In this document: positions 1-7,908 of the stretch, piece by piece
How positions within the stretch are numbered: position 1 is the stretch's first letter
How the letters are laid out: every line of letters begins with the position of its first letter
NCBI GenBank assembly: GCA_964533965.1
Contig: CAZHNN010000008.1
Span: 1 to 64,000, forward strand
Direction: 5' to 3'
DNA from: RGIG3178 sp964533965
GTDB lineage: Bacteria > Bacillota > Clostridia > Christensenellales > QAND01
Length of the DNA stretch: 64,000 bases
Program-made: the position numbers and the translations under genes
The notes under the pieces: model-generated
Told to the model about the DNA's origin: nothing
What the model saw: the letters and a program-made list of their open reading frames with translations, nothing else
Database searches by the model: none

Positions 1-54
1 CTTCCGGCCTCTTGAACCCCATTCAAGCACGCTACCAAACTGCGCCACACCCAG
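1..54 (-). tRNA. tRNA-Pro(GGG), truncated by the window edge
   Basis: Read on the minus strand, the segment begins CTGGGTG (5' acceptor strand), then TG, a D-stem GCGC/GCGT around an AGTTTGGTA loop, and an anticodon stem CTTGA/TCAAG enclosing the loop ATGGGGT. The anticodon is therefore GGG, reading proline CCC/CCU codons. The variable loop and the first bases of the T-stem are visible before the window ends; the T-loop and 3' acceptor strand lie outside. The D-arm closely resembles known bacterial tRNA-Pro. Confidence 0.88.
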
Positions 55-332
55 AGATCGAACGCAAGGATATTATAACAGTCTACCGCCTTTTGTCAAG
101 AAGCAGCAAGTGTGAGAACATACCAAATATATACCCGGCCTCTCTAACTCCAGGAGGAGCGTTGCGACGATGAGCCGAAATTGTCGGCTTCGAACAAGTA
201 AGAGATCCGCTACAGCTTGTGTTGGTCTGCCTCGGGGTAGCCGGTTCAGATGTTCTCATGTCGACCGGGAAATCATATAGAGCCTGCACTCCCTGCACAC
301 CCTTAATTTCCCAATACGCGTTGGTATCCTTC
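55..332. other. intergenic, no gene seen
   Basis: Between the tRNA and the end of aspA I see no convincing coding frame, promoter or T-tailed hairpin. The short open frames here have no ribosome binding site and no recognisable domains. Confidence 0.5.
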
Positions 333-1649
333 TTACCGGATCGCCTCAAGCGCTTCTTTGATTTTATTCGGATCTTCGCCGTTTTCTTTAATGATCCTGC
401 TGACTGCGTCATATCCAAGGATGGATATATACGCCGTTGCAAAGGCGTAGGAACCGTCTAGCAATTCTTTGCACCTTTGCCTGTTTGGTTCGACCAATTC
501 AACGCATTTCGTTCGAAACAGCGTAACCGTCCTTTCCAGCAAGGACAGGCTTTCCAGCAGCGAATCCGCGATGAGCGGTAAAAAGGCGTTGAGTTCGAAT
601 TCACCGTGAGATGCCGCCATGGTGACCGCCACATCGTTTGCCATTACCTTCATTGCGACCTGCATCACCATCTCCGGGATGACAGGGTTGACTTTGCCGG
701 GCATGATGGAGCTTCCCGTCTGCATCGGCGCAAGTCGTATTTCACCGAGCCCGCCGTGCGGCCCCGAGTTCATCAGGCGCAGGTCGTTTCCAATCTTCAT
801 CAGGTTCACGGCAAGCGCCTTTAATAGTCCCGAAACCTCGACAAAAACGTCGTTGTTCTGGGTAGGATCCATCGGGTATTCGGCAACGGCAAGGCCGTAC
901 CCGGTCAGTTCCCTCAATTCTTCGATGACGCCGAAGCGGTATTTTCGAAGCGCAACGTGCGATAACCCTACGGCTGTGCCGCCGATGTTCACTTGCCGCA
1001 GCCGCTCCTCCACTTTATAAAGCCTCCACCGGTCCCTTGCTATTGCCTGCGCGTACGCGCCGAACTCGGAGCCCAGTGTGACGGGTACCGCATCCATCAA
1101 TTCGGTGCGGCCCAGCTTTGGGATATCCTCAAACTCATTTTCCTTTTGCTGCAGTGCTTGCTGAAGCTTGGCACATGCGTCGCTCAACTGGCGTAAAAGC
1201 TCAATGGCAGCAATACGCAGCGCAGTAGGATACACATCGTTGGTGGATTGCCCCCGGTTGACATCGTCCAGCGGATGGATGGCATCGTATTCGCCGGCAG
1301 GCTTCCCGCAACTTGTCAGAGCAAGGTTTGCAATCACCTCGTTTACGTTCATATTGGCGGATGTCCCGGCGCCTCCCTGCAGCGCGTCCACGGGGAACTG
1401 ATCGTCCGCTTTTCCACAAAGGATCACATCGCATGCGTCGATGATTGCCCTGTAAACGCCTTCTTTCCCAATGCCCAATTTTAAATAGGTCAGCGCAGCC
1501 GCCTTTTTTACGGTTACGATCGCATGGATCAGCCGCAGGTCTGTTCGCTTATAATCAAGGGCGAAATTATCGATGGCCCGTGCCGTATGGATCCCATACA
1601 GTGTGTCATCGAGTATCTTTTCACCCAGGACGTCTTTTTCGGTCCGCAT
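333..1649 (-). CDS. aspA: aspartate ammonia-lyase (aspartase/fumarase superfamily) in the hyd operon
   Basis: Predicted 438-aa lyase that would convert L-aspartate to fumarate and ammonia. The superfamily signature GSSIMPGKVNP is present in the C-terminal half. The frame stays open upstream into hydF. Two ATGs are possible: 1655, in a 4-base ATGA overlap with the hydF stop, and 1649. The AGAGGA motif sits 6 bases before the ATG at 1649, so I prefer that one. It is the last gene of the hydE-hydG-hydF set. Aspartase genes next to hyd maturases are known in other anaerobes, which favours aspartase over class II fumarase. Substrate is inferred from context, not from residues. A link of the released ammonia to H-cluster assembly is possible but unproven. 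Confidence 0.8.
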   Translation of the reverse strand: MRTEKDVLGEKILDDTLYGIHTARAIDNFALDYKRTDLRLIHAIVTVKKAAALTYLKLGIGKEGVYRAIIDACDVILCGKADDQFPVDALQGGAGTSANMNVNEVIANLALTSCGKPAGEYDAIHPLDDVNRGQSTNDVYPTALRIAAIELLRQLSDACAKLQQALQQKENEFEDIPKLGRTELMDAVPVTLGSEFGAYAQAIARDRWRLYKVEERLRQVNIGGTAVGLSHVALRKYRFGVIEELRELTGYGLAVAEYPMDPTQNNDVFVEVSGLLKALAVNLMKIGNDLRLMNSGPHGGLGEIRLAPMQTGSSIMPGKVNPVIPEMVMQVAMKVMANDVAVTMAASHGEFELNAFLPLIADSLLESLSLLERTVTLFRTKCVELVEPNRQRCKELLDGSYAFATAYISILGYDAVSRIIKENGEDPNKIKEALEAIR

Positions 1650-1651
1650 TT

Positions 1652-2854
1652 TCATTCCTCTTCCAGGCAAAGATGGGAAAACATTGCGATACTGCGCTTT
1701 AATATGCCCTGCATGTAGGCAATGATGATGCCATAATTGGTGATTGGCACCTTCTGGTCTTGTGCGCACTTCTGACGGTATTTCACTTCCCGCTCGTTGA
1801 GCATGCATCCGCCGCAATGGACGATCAGCTTATACCCTTGCAACTCATCGGGAAATTCGGCGCCGGAAGTGAACGAGAAATTCAGTTGCTTGCCGGTATA
1901 GTTCTTGATCCACCTCGGAAGTTTCACGGTACCGATATCGTCGCATTGGCGGTGGTGGGTGCACCCTTCGCAGATCAACACCGTGTCTGCGTCTTCAAGC
2001 TTATCTATTGCCGCCGCCCCGTAAACCGCGGCATCCAGCAGCCCCTTATATCTTGCGAACAGGATGGAAAAGGACGTCAGGGGGATATCCTTGGGTACAT
2101 CCGCCGAAACCTTGGCAAACACTTGGCTGTCGGTGATCACAAGGCTGGGTTTTTTGCCCAAGCTTTCCAGCGTTTCACGCAGCTCGAATTCCTTAACCAC
2201 AATAGCGGTTGCATCAGACTCGAGAATATCCCGAATCGTCTGCTGCTGTGGCAAGATAAGCCTTCCCTTGGGCGCCGCCTTGTCGATGGGCGTTACGAGT
2301 ACGACGAAGTCAGACGGGTTGATCAGATCTCCCACGATCCGGAGCTTTGTTTCCTCCGTGATTGCCAACTGTGCGATTTTTTCCTTCAATGCCCCGATGT
2401 TCGTCTTATTTAGGGCACTTACGTACATTTCGTTTCCATGCACCCTTGAAGTATTGTCCACCAGATCGCTCTTGTTGAGTGCGATGACATAGTTGATCTT
2501 CTTGTCTTCGAACAGGCGGATAAGCTCATCATCCACTTCCGTTTTGCCAACACACGCGTCCACGACAAGCACTGCAACGTCGGTTTTGTTTAGGACTTGC
2601 TTCGTCTTCTTGACACGAAGCTCTCCGAGTGTTCCCGTATCGTCATAACCCGGCGTATCGATGATGAGCACCGGTCCCATAGGCAGTAATTCCATCGATT
2701 TATATACCGGATCGGTCGTTGTGCCCGCAATATCGGATACAACAGCAATGTCCTGCCCTGTGATTGCATTGACAAGGCTGGATTTTCCCGCGTTGCGTTT
2801 TCCAAAAAATCCAATATGAATTCTGTTTGCATTTGGTGTTTCGTTGAGACTCAT
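1652..2854 (-). CDS. hydF: [FeFe]-hydrogenase maturation GTPase HydF
   Basis: HydF is the scaffold on which the 2Fe subcluster is carried before transfer to apo-HydA. The 400-aa protein has an N-terminal GTPase domain: Walker A GKRNAGKS at residues 18-25, DTPG and NKSD motifs. A dimerisation region follows, and the C-terminal Fe-S domain carries CTHH and, about 50 residues later, HCGGC, the ligands expected for the HydF [4Fe-4S] cluster. Start ATG at 2854 is preceded by AGGAGG with 8 bases spacing. It lies 12 bases after hydG and is translationally coupled to aspA. All expected motifs are intact. Confidence 0.95.
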   Translation of the reverse strand: MSLNETPNANRIHIGFFGKRNAGKSSLVNAITGQDIAVVSDIAGTTTDPVYKSMELLPMGPVLIIDTPGYDDTGTLGELRVKKTKQVLNKTDVAVLVVDACVGKTEVDDELIRLFEDKKINYVIALNKSDLVDNTSRVHGNEMYVSALNKTNIGALKEKIAQLAITEETKLRIVGDLINPSDFVVLVTPIDKAAPKGRLILPQQQTIRDILESDATAIVVKEFELRETLESLGKKPSLVITDSQVFAKVSADVPKDIPLTSFSILFARYKGLLDAAVYGAAAIDKLEDADTVLICEGCTHHRQCDDIGTVKLPRWIKNYTGKQLNFSFTSGAEFPDELQGYKLIVHCGGCMLNEREVKYRQKCAQDQKVPITNYGIIIAYMQGILKRSIAMFSHLCLEEE

Positions 2855-2866
2855 TGATTTATCCTC

Positions 2867-4285
2867 CTAAAAGCGAAAATCCCTTTTCCCCGACTCGATA
2901 TTCACGAGGTTTTCACGCACGATCTGCTTTACTTTGTCTTTGGGAATGTTGGGGATCTCGGATTGTATCAAAGCCTCGCCGATCGCTCTGGTCTCTTCGG
3001 ATGCATAATCCAGAAGGTATTCCTTCAATGTCATCATCGCATTCGGATGGCAGCAGTTTTGGATTTGCCCGCTTTTGCACAGGCTCATGAACCTGTCGCC
3101 CGTTCTGCCCTCTCGATAGCAGGCGGTACAGAAGCTTGGGATGTATCCCAGCTCCATCAGCCATTTCACGACCTCATCCAGTGTGCGCTTGTCGCTGACA
3201 TCGAACTGTTCGGATTTCTCATCCTCCGGCTCGGGCTCATAGTATCCGCCCACACTTGTCCGAGATCCTCCGCTAATCTGAGAAACACCCAGGTGGAGCA
3301 CCTTTTCACGGCACTGTTTGCTTTCGCGGGTGGAAACGATCATGCCCGTATACGGGACACTAATACGGATGCACGCAACGATCTTGGCAAAGGTATCATC
3401 GTCGATGCCGTTGTCGAACACATCCGGATCGATGTCGTCTGCACGCCTGATCCTGGGTACGCTGATGGTATGAGGTCCGACGCCATGCACCGCTTCCAGA
3501 TGCTCCGCATGCATCAAAAGCGCCGCGAATTCGTAGCGGTACAATTCAAGGCCGAACAGCACGCCTAAGCCCACGTCGTCGATGCCGCCTTCCATCGCAC
3601 GGTCCATCGCCTCGGTATGGTAGGCATAATCGTGCTTAGGACCTGTCGGATGCAGTTTTTCATAGCTCTCTTTGTGGTAAGTCTCCTGAAAGAGGATATA
3701 GGTTCCGATGCCGGCATCCTTAAGCTTCTTGTAATTCTCGAGGGTTGTGGCGGCAATGTTGACATTTACGCGCCGGATGGCGCCGTTCTTGTGCTTGATG
3801 CCGTAAATGGTCTGAATGCTCTCCAATATATATTCGATTGGGTTATTGGCGGGGTCCTCACCGGCTTCGATTGCTAGCCTTTTGTGTCCCATATCCTGAA
3901 GGGCTATGGCCTCGCGCCTTATTTCCTCCTGCGTAAGTTTTTTTCTTGCGATATGCTTGTTTTTTAAATGATAAGGACAATAGACGCATCCGTTGATGCA
4001 GTAATTGGACAAGTACAATGGAGCGAACATCACGATGCGGTTGCCGTAAAAATCCTTTTTGATCTGTTCCGCAAGCGCGTAGATCTCACGGTTCTTTTCC
4101 TCGATGTCGCAGTCCAGCAACACGGCGGCTTCGCGGTGGGAAAGCCCTTTGCGAAGTCTTGCCTTTTTTAGGATTTCATCGATCAGCTGTACATTGTGTT
4201 TGTTCTTTTCCGAATAACAAAGGGTTTCGAGAACTTCTTCATGGGAGATGAATTCATGGGCTGACATGGATTTGGGATTATACAT
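2867..4285 (-). CDS. hydG: [FeFe]-hydrogenase maturation radical SAM tyrosine lyase HydG
   Basis: HydG cleaves tyrosine to p-cresol, CO and cyanide and builds the Fe(CO)2(CN) synthon for the H-cluster. The 472-aa product has the radical SAM motif C96-X3-C100-X2-C103 and the diagnostic C-terminal auxiliary-cluster motif (CTAC followed 22 residues later by another Cys, in NCCHPNA). The frame is open further upstream, but the ATG at 4285 has AAAGGAAA at good spacing and gives the normal family length, so I start there. It lies between hydE (96 bases upstream) and hydF (12 bases downstream) in one transcription unit. No oddities. Confidence 0.95.
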   Translation of the reverse strand: MYNPKSMSAHEFISHEEVLETLCYSEKNKHNVQLIDEILKKARLRKGLSHREAAVLLDCDIEEKNREIYALAEQIKKDFYGNRIVMFAPLYLSNYCINGCVYCPYHLKNKHIARKKLTQEEIRREAIALQDMGHKRLAIEAGEDPANNPIEYILESIQTIYGIKHKNGAIRRVNVNIAATTLENYKKLKDAGIGTYILFQETYHKESYEKLHPTGPKHDYAYHTEAMDRAMEGGIDDVGLGVLFGLELYRYEFAALLMHAEHLEAVHGVGPHTISVPRIRRADDIDPDVFDNGIDDDTFAKIVACIRISVPYTGMIVSTRESKQCREKVLHLGVSQISGGSRTSVGGYYEPEPEDEKSEQFDVSDKRTLDEVVKWLMELGYIPSFCTACYREGRTGDRFMSLCKSGQIQNCCHPNAMMTLKEYLLDYASEETRAIGEALIQSEIPNIPKDKVKQIVRENLVNIESGKRDFRF

Positions 4286-4381
4286 AGCGTTTCCTTTCTT
4301 TTGGGTCAGAGCATTCTTTCCCATAAGTTAATTGAATTTTATATACATCAGGGCTTGCCGAATAAACCTGTTGCGCTTTTG

Positions 4382-5443
4382 TTATTCGGTTAAGCCCGAT
4401 TTATAGTCGCCTCTCGAGACAACCAATTTATATCCGATGCTGTTCATTCGACCTTCCAGGCACATACGGCATTCCGCTGCTTCATCGCCGGTGCAGATCT
4501 TGTTGTCATACAGCATGTATTTGCTCCGCACATCCACGGGGGAAAGGTTTGGCATCACAACGTTCGCCCCCGCAAGAATTCCCTTTTCCCGTCCCTTCGG
4601 ATCGATCGTTCCAAGAGCCGTGGTTGCGGGCAGCAGTACATTGGGCAGCATCAGGCGGATGATCCCCAACAGGTACAGCGTAAGTTCCAGCTCTCCCGCC
4701 GTTTGATCTCTAAAAGGTGTGCCGGCATGCGGGATGAATGGCCCGATACCGACCATATGCGGGTCGAGCTCCTTCATGAACAGCAGGTCGTCCACAATGC
4801 ACTCGTAGGTCTGGTAAGGCGAACCCACCATAAAGCCGCAGCCCACCTCATAGCCGATCCGCTTCAAGTCAAACAGGCAGCGTTTTCGGTTGGAAAGCGA
4901 CAGTTCCTTTGGATGCAGCTTCGCGTAATGCTCATCGTTCGCCGTCTCATGCCTTAAGAGATATCGGTCAGCGCCCGCGTCAAAATAGGCTTTATAGCTC
5001 TCGTAGCTCTTTTCACCGATGGAAAGCGTCACGGCGCAATCGGGATGGTTTTGTTTGATGGAACGAACGATATCTACGATTGTATCGTCCGTATAGAAAG
5101 GGTCTTCACCACCCTGCAAAACATAGGTCCGGAATCCCAGATCATATCCTAGATCACAGCATTGAAGGATTTGCTCCTTTGTCAGCCGGTATCGGTCAGC
5201 GCTGTGGTTTCCCTTACGAATGCCGCAATAATAGCAGTCGTTTTTACAGTAGTTTGTAAATTCGATCAGTCCGCGCATATACACGTCATGCCCGTATATC
5301 TTGTGCCGCAGCACGCAGGCTTTGGCAAACAGATACTGCGCCGACTCAAACGTTCGGTTTTGAAGCAGCGTTAAAAATTCGTCGCGGGACAATATCGTAT
5401 CTGCGTGAAGCTTGTTAATCAGCTCTTTGATTTCAGTTGTCAT
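4382..5443 (-). CDS. hydE: [FeFe]-hydrogenase maturation radical SAM protein HydE
   Basis: HydE acts on the HydG-made Fe(CO)2(CN)-cysteine synthon to give the precursor of the diiron subcluster. The 353-aa protein is of normal length, with the radical SAM ligands C66-X3-C70-X2-C73 and the biotin-synthase-like barrel (LQGGEDP, LRHETAN). The gene overlaps the end of the upstream TM1266-type regulator gene by 11 bases, which suggests coupled translation. It shares the radical SAM superfamily with HydG but has no C-terminal auxiliary domain. Confidence 0.94.
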   Translation of the reverse strand: MTTEIKELINKLHADTILSRDEFLTLLQNRTFESAQYLFAKACVLRHKIYGHDVYMRGLIEFTNYCKNDCYYCGIRKGNHSADRYRLTKEQILQCCDLGYDLGFRTYVLQGGEDPFYTDDTIVDIVRSIKQNHPDCAVTLSIGEKSYESYKAYFDAGADRYLLRHETANDEHYAKLHPKELSLSNRKRCLFDLKRIGYEVGCGFMVGSPYQTYECIVDDLLFMKELDPHMVGIGPFIPHAGTPFRDQTAGELELTLYLLGIIRLMLPNVLLPATTALGTIDPKGREKGILAGANVVMPNLSPVDVRSKYMLYDNKICTGDEAAECRMCLEGRMNSIGYKLVVSRGDYKSGLTE

Positions 5444-5696
5444 CTTTTGTGCTCACATTCGAATAGACGGTTTTAACGTTGATGCCGGGTAATTTCCCGA
5501 TTTTGCCGGACAGCGCGCTGATGGCATCCTGCGGTGCGTCGACGGCGATGCTGATGATGGAGATCTTTCGTTCGCGGTACGGGATACCCATGCGGCCGAT
5601 GATGTACTCTGCATAGATGTGCAGTATCGCGTTGAGCTTCTCCACCGATTCGGGATTTTCAACGATAATGCCTATGATGGCGACCCTTTTGTCCAT
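5433..5696 (-). CDS. TM1266-family iron-only hydrogenase system regulator
   Basis: Small 87-aa protein of the TM1266/NikR C-domain-like family, found beside hydE/F/G in many hydrogenase-bearing anaerobes and annotated as a putative regulator; its molecular role is not established. The sequence has the ferredoxin-like alternation of the family (VAIIGIIVE, RKISIISIAVDA) and no DNA-binding domain that I can see. The ATG at 5696 has AAGGAG 8 bases upstream; a GTG 9 bases earlier is less well placed. It is the first gene after the leader terminator at 5717-5742, so expression of the whole operon depends on read-through. Confidence 0.85.
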   Translation of the reverse strand: MDKRVAIIGIIVENPESVEKLNAILHIYAEYIIGRMGIPYRERKISIISIAVDAPQDAISALSGKIGKLPGINVKTVYSNVSTKDDN

Positions 5697-5716
5697 AGCA
5701 CACACTCCTTTTCAAT

Positions 5717-5742
5717 AAAAAAAGCGCTTTTATGGAAAGCGC
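5717..5742 (-). terminator. intrinsic terminator inside the hyd operon leader (attenuator)
   Basis: Minus-strand stem GCGCTTT (5742-5736) pairs perfectly with AAAGCGC (5730-5724) across a 5-base CCATA loop and is followed by seven Ts (5723-5717). It lies between the promoter at 5857-5884 and the first gene's ribosome binding site. There is no upstream gene in the transcript for it to end, so it most likely controls read-through. Confidence 0.85.
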
Positions 5743-5850
5743 AAGAATCCGTTTGACATATAGACCGCTTTGCCTTCCACTCAGAAAATTCTTTGTGTCA
5801 GTATCCGTATTTGTAAACTTCGTTGACAGATGATTCTTACAACTAAGTTT
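5741..5850 (-). promoter_or_regulatory. structured leader of the hyd maturation operon, candidate attenuator/riboswitch
   Basis: Between the predicted start site (about 5850) and the terminator, the minus-strand transcript can form a long-range 9-bp helix, GTAAGAATC (5840-5832) with GATTCTTGC (5749-5741), with one G-U pair. Its 3' strand overlaps the first two bases of the terminator stem. AAAGCG (5771-5766) is complementary to CGCTTT (5741-5736), the terminator's 5' arm, and could act as an antiterminator. The enclosed region has TGTCA/TGACA complementary segments. It does not match a riboswitch class I can recall. The folding is mine, by eye. Confidence 0.5.
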
Positions 5851-5856
5851 AAATTG

Positions 5857-5884
5857 ATAATATCACAACCGAATGCCAAGTCAA
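5857..5884 (-). promoter_or_regulatory. sigma-70-type promoter of the hyd operon
   Basis: Minus strand TTGACT, 16 bases, TATTAT. It lies about 160 bases upstream of the first start codon and drives the leader described at 5741-5850. Confidence 0.65.
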
Positions 5885-6062
5885 GTCCTATTAAAGAATA
5901 TTTTCACAAGCGATTGGCAGACCCCTGCCCGGCATGCCCTTTCGTCATATGTTTATCACATCCTCACAGCCGCCTTTTTTCATTGGATCTGCTTCTAGGC
6001 AAAACAAAAAGGAGTATGGAGTACCATGCCCCTTTTCTAATTTTCTGCTCTCCTTTGCCGAA

Positions 6063-6224
6063 TCATTCCGCAGGTTCGAATTCTTCCTTGCCTGCACGGC
6101 AGAGGGGACAAACCCAATCCTCAGAAATTTCTTCAAACGGCGTTCCGGGCTCGATCCCGCCATCCGGATCTCCGAGCTCCGGGTCATACACATAGCCACA
6201 GGGTATGCATCTGTACTTTTTCAT
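6063..6224 (-). CDS. rubredoxin
   Basis: Full-length 53-aa rubredoxin, a one-iron electron carrier in the cytoplasm. Both iron-binding CX2C knuckles are present: CIPCGY near the N-terminus and CPLCRA near the C-terminus, with the family's YDPELGDPDGGI and W residues between. The start MKKYRC has GGAGGGG well placed upstream; a longer frame to 6281 adds a non-homologous tail and is not used. It is monocistronic with its own promoter at 6318-6346. Possible partners are rubrerythrin-type peroxide reductases or a hydrogenase-linked chain outside the window. Confidence 0.95.
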   Translation of the reverse strand: MKKYRCIPCGYVYDPELGDPDGGIEPGTPFEEISEDWVCPLCRAGKEEFEPAE

Positions 6225-6317
6225 TTCTTGACCCCTCCGATTATCCAATCTATACTTGTCCCATCTTGATGTGTCCATCAATTCGAATGAGTACTTCCCA
6301 ACGGTTGTATATCCAGC

Positions 6318-6346
6318 ATTTTAACATTTTTACATAGGAAGAGCAA
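6318..6346 (-). promoter_or_regulatory. promoter of the rubredoxin gene
   Basis: Minus strand TTGCTC, 17 bases, TAAAAT, with TG one base before the -10 (extended -10). It is about 90 bases upstream of the rubredoxin start. Confidence 0.55.
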
Positions 6347-6432
6347 TGTCAAATGGATGGGCCACCGGTTTACCGGGCGAAAATCGAACGGTTTTCGATG
6401 TAAAATCCATCAAGAAAAAGCAATTTTCCGGT

Positions 6433-7821
6433 CTATGATGCAGCTTTATTTCTAAACAGATCGTGCTCAAGCCATTTGCCGCTTAAAAGCCTCGGCAGGA
6501 AGAAAATGCCGCGGAAGATCCAATCCGCAAACATGCCGATCCAAACGCCCAAGGTGCCCCAATAGATCACATGCGTTAAGAAGTAACCCAGGCCGATGCG
6601 CATGGTGAACATCGCCATGATAGTGATAAAGGAGGTAAACTTACTGTCGCCGGAGGAACGTAGAATGGAAGGCCCGACAAAGGCAATCCCCCAAGTCAGG
6701 GGCATCGTGATGCACTGGAAAATTACAACACTTCTGATAGCAGCCTGCACGGTTAGCTTATTGGAATAGTACCGGGCATAGGGACCCAAAAACACCATCA
6801 TAAGCAGCGCCGTAACGCCCATGGATATCATGCAGATCAACACAAACTGAACGGCTTTGCGCTTGGCATTCTTCTCGTCCCTCATGCCACAATAGCGGCC
6901 GACGATGGGTGGCGTCGCATTTACGCAGGTCATGCCGGGAACGCACAGGATCATATTCACGTTGTTGGCAAGGCCGTTGACTGCAATCGTGTCGGTGCCG
7001 TAGGATACCACAAACGTTTGCGTGATCAGTCGGCCAGTCTGGAACAGTAGATTTTCGAGGAAGATCGGAATACCGACGATCATCATGGGCCGCATATTTT
7101 CCCGGCTGATTTTGAGCTTGAACAGCTTATCGACCACTAAATTCGGATTCCCGCGCTTGAGAAGGATCAACCCCACTGCTGCTGCGGCCACAGCTGCGAC
7201 AAGCAATGAGAGCGAAACGCCCACAAGGCCGCTGTGAAATACATAAACAGCCATACAGGCCAGCAGTGCATAGGTGCCATTGTATACCAGCGTTGCGATC
7301 AATGATTTGCTTGGATACCCGCTGCCACGGATGGCAGCCGCTGAGACCGAATAGATGCCGATAAAAGGCAAAGCGAACACGTAGATGGACATATAGGTAC
7401 GTCCGTACCCGTATACAAGCGCTTCGCTGTTGGCCAGAATCATTTTAAGCAAGGGTTCGCGGAACAGAAAAACACCGATTGCTACGGCTGTTGCGAGATA
7501 GACCGCCAGCACGATACTCTCCGCTGCCGCTTTGCCAGCATTAATGCTATCCTTTCTGCCGCGGTATTGTGCAACAACCACCGTGACACCGACGCCAATG
7601 GCAAGGTAGGATTGCTGGAACAGCCCTGTGAGCGAATTAAGATAGTTTACCGCTGCCACGGCTGCCATACCAGACCCCTTTACGAGGACGGACACCAGAT
7701 TGGCCATAAACGCAACAGAAAGTTGTTCGATCAGCACAGGCCCGCTCATGCTGAAGATTTCTTTGAACTCGTCCTTGGACATGGTGAGCGCGTCTTTAGC
7801 GCTTTGTAGAAGTTTGAACAA
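6433..7821 (-). CDS. MATE-family multidrug/cation antiporter
   Basis: Integral membrane protein of 462 aa with about 12 predicted hydrophobic segments in two MatE repeats, typical of Na+ or H+ coupled drug and metabolite exporters (NorM/DinF class). The start is TTG at 7821: AGGAG lies 7 bases upstream, and no ATG nearby keeps the first amphipathic helix and TM1. The gene follows the MFS transporter by 87 bases on the same strand, so they may be co-transcribed. Substrate cannot be told from sequence. Confidence 0.88.
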   Translation of the reverse strand: MFKLLQSAKDALTMSKDEFKEIFSMSGPVLIEQLSVAFMANLVSVLVKGSGMAAVAAVNYLNSLTGLFQQSYLAIGVGVTVVVAQYRGRKDSINAGKAAAESIVLAVYLATAVAIGVFLFREPLLKMILANSEALVYGYGRTYMSIYVFALPFIGIYSVSAAAIRGSGYPSKSLIATLVYNGTYALLACMAVYVFHSGLVGVSLSLLVAAVAAAAVGLILLKRGNPNLVVDKLFKLKISRENMRPMMIVGIPIFLENLLFQTGRLITQTFVVSYGTDTIAVNGLANNVNMILCVPGMTCVNATPPIVGRYCGMRDEKNAKRKAVQFVLICMISMGVTALLMMVFLGPYARYYSNKLTVQAAIRSVVIFQCITMPLTWGIAFVGPSILRSSGDSKFTSFITIMAMFTMRIGLGYFLTHVIYWGTLGVWIGMFADWIFRGIFFLPRLLSGKWLEHDLFRNKAAS

Positions 7822-7908
7822 TAGCTCTCTCCTTATATATTCTTAAAAGAAAATAACTTATTGTTATAGTGCAATACCATATCGATGGATGGCTGCTTTC
7901 GTTTTACT

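Noticed and set aside
83..461. Short open frames downstream of aspA
   Set aside because: No ribosome binding site and no recognisable domain; overlap each other on both strands.
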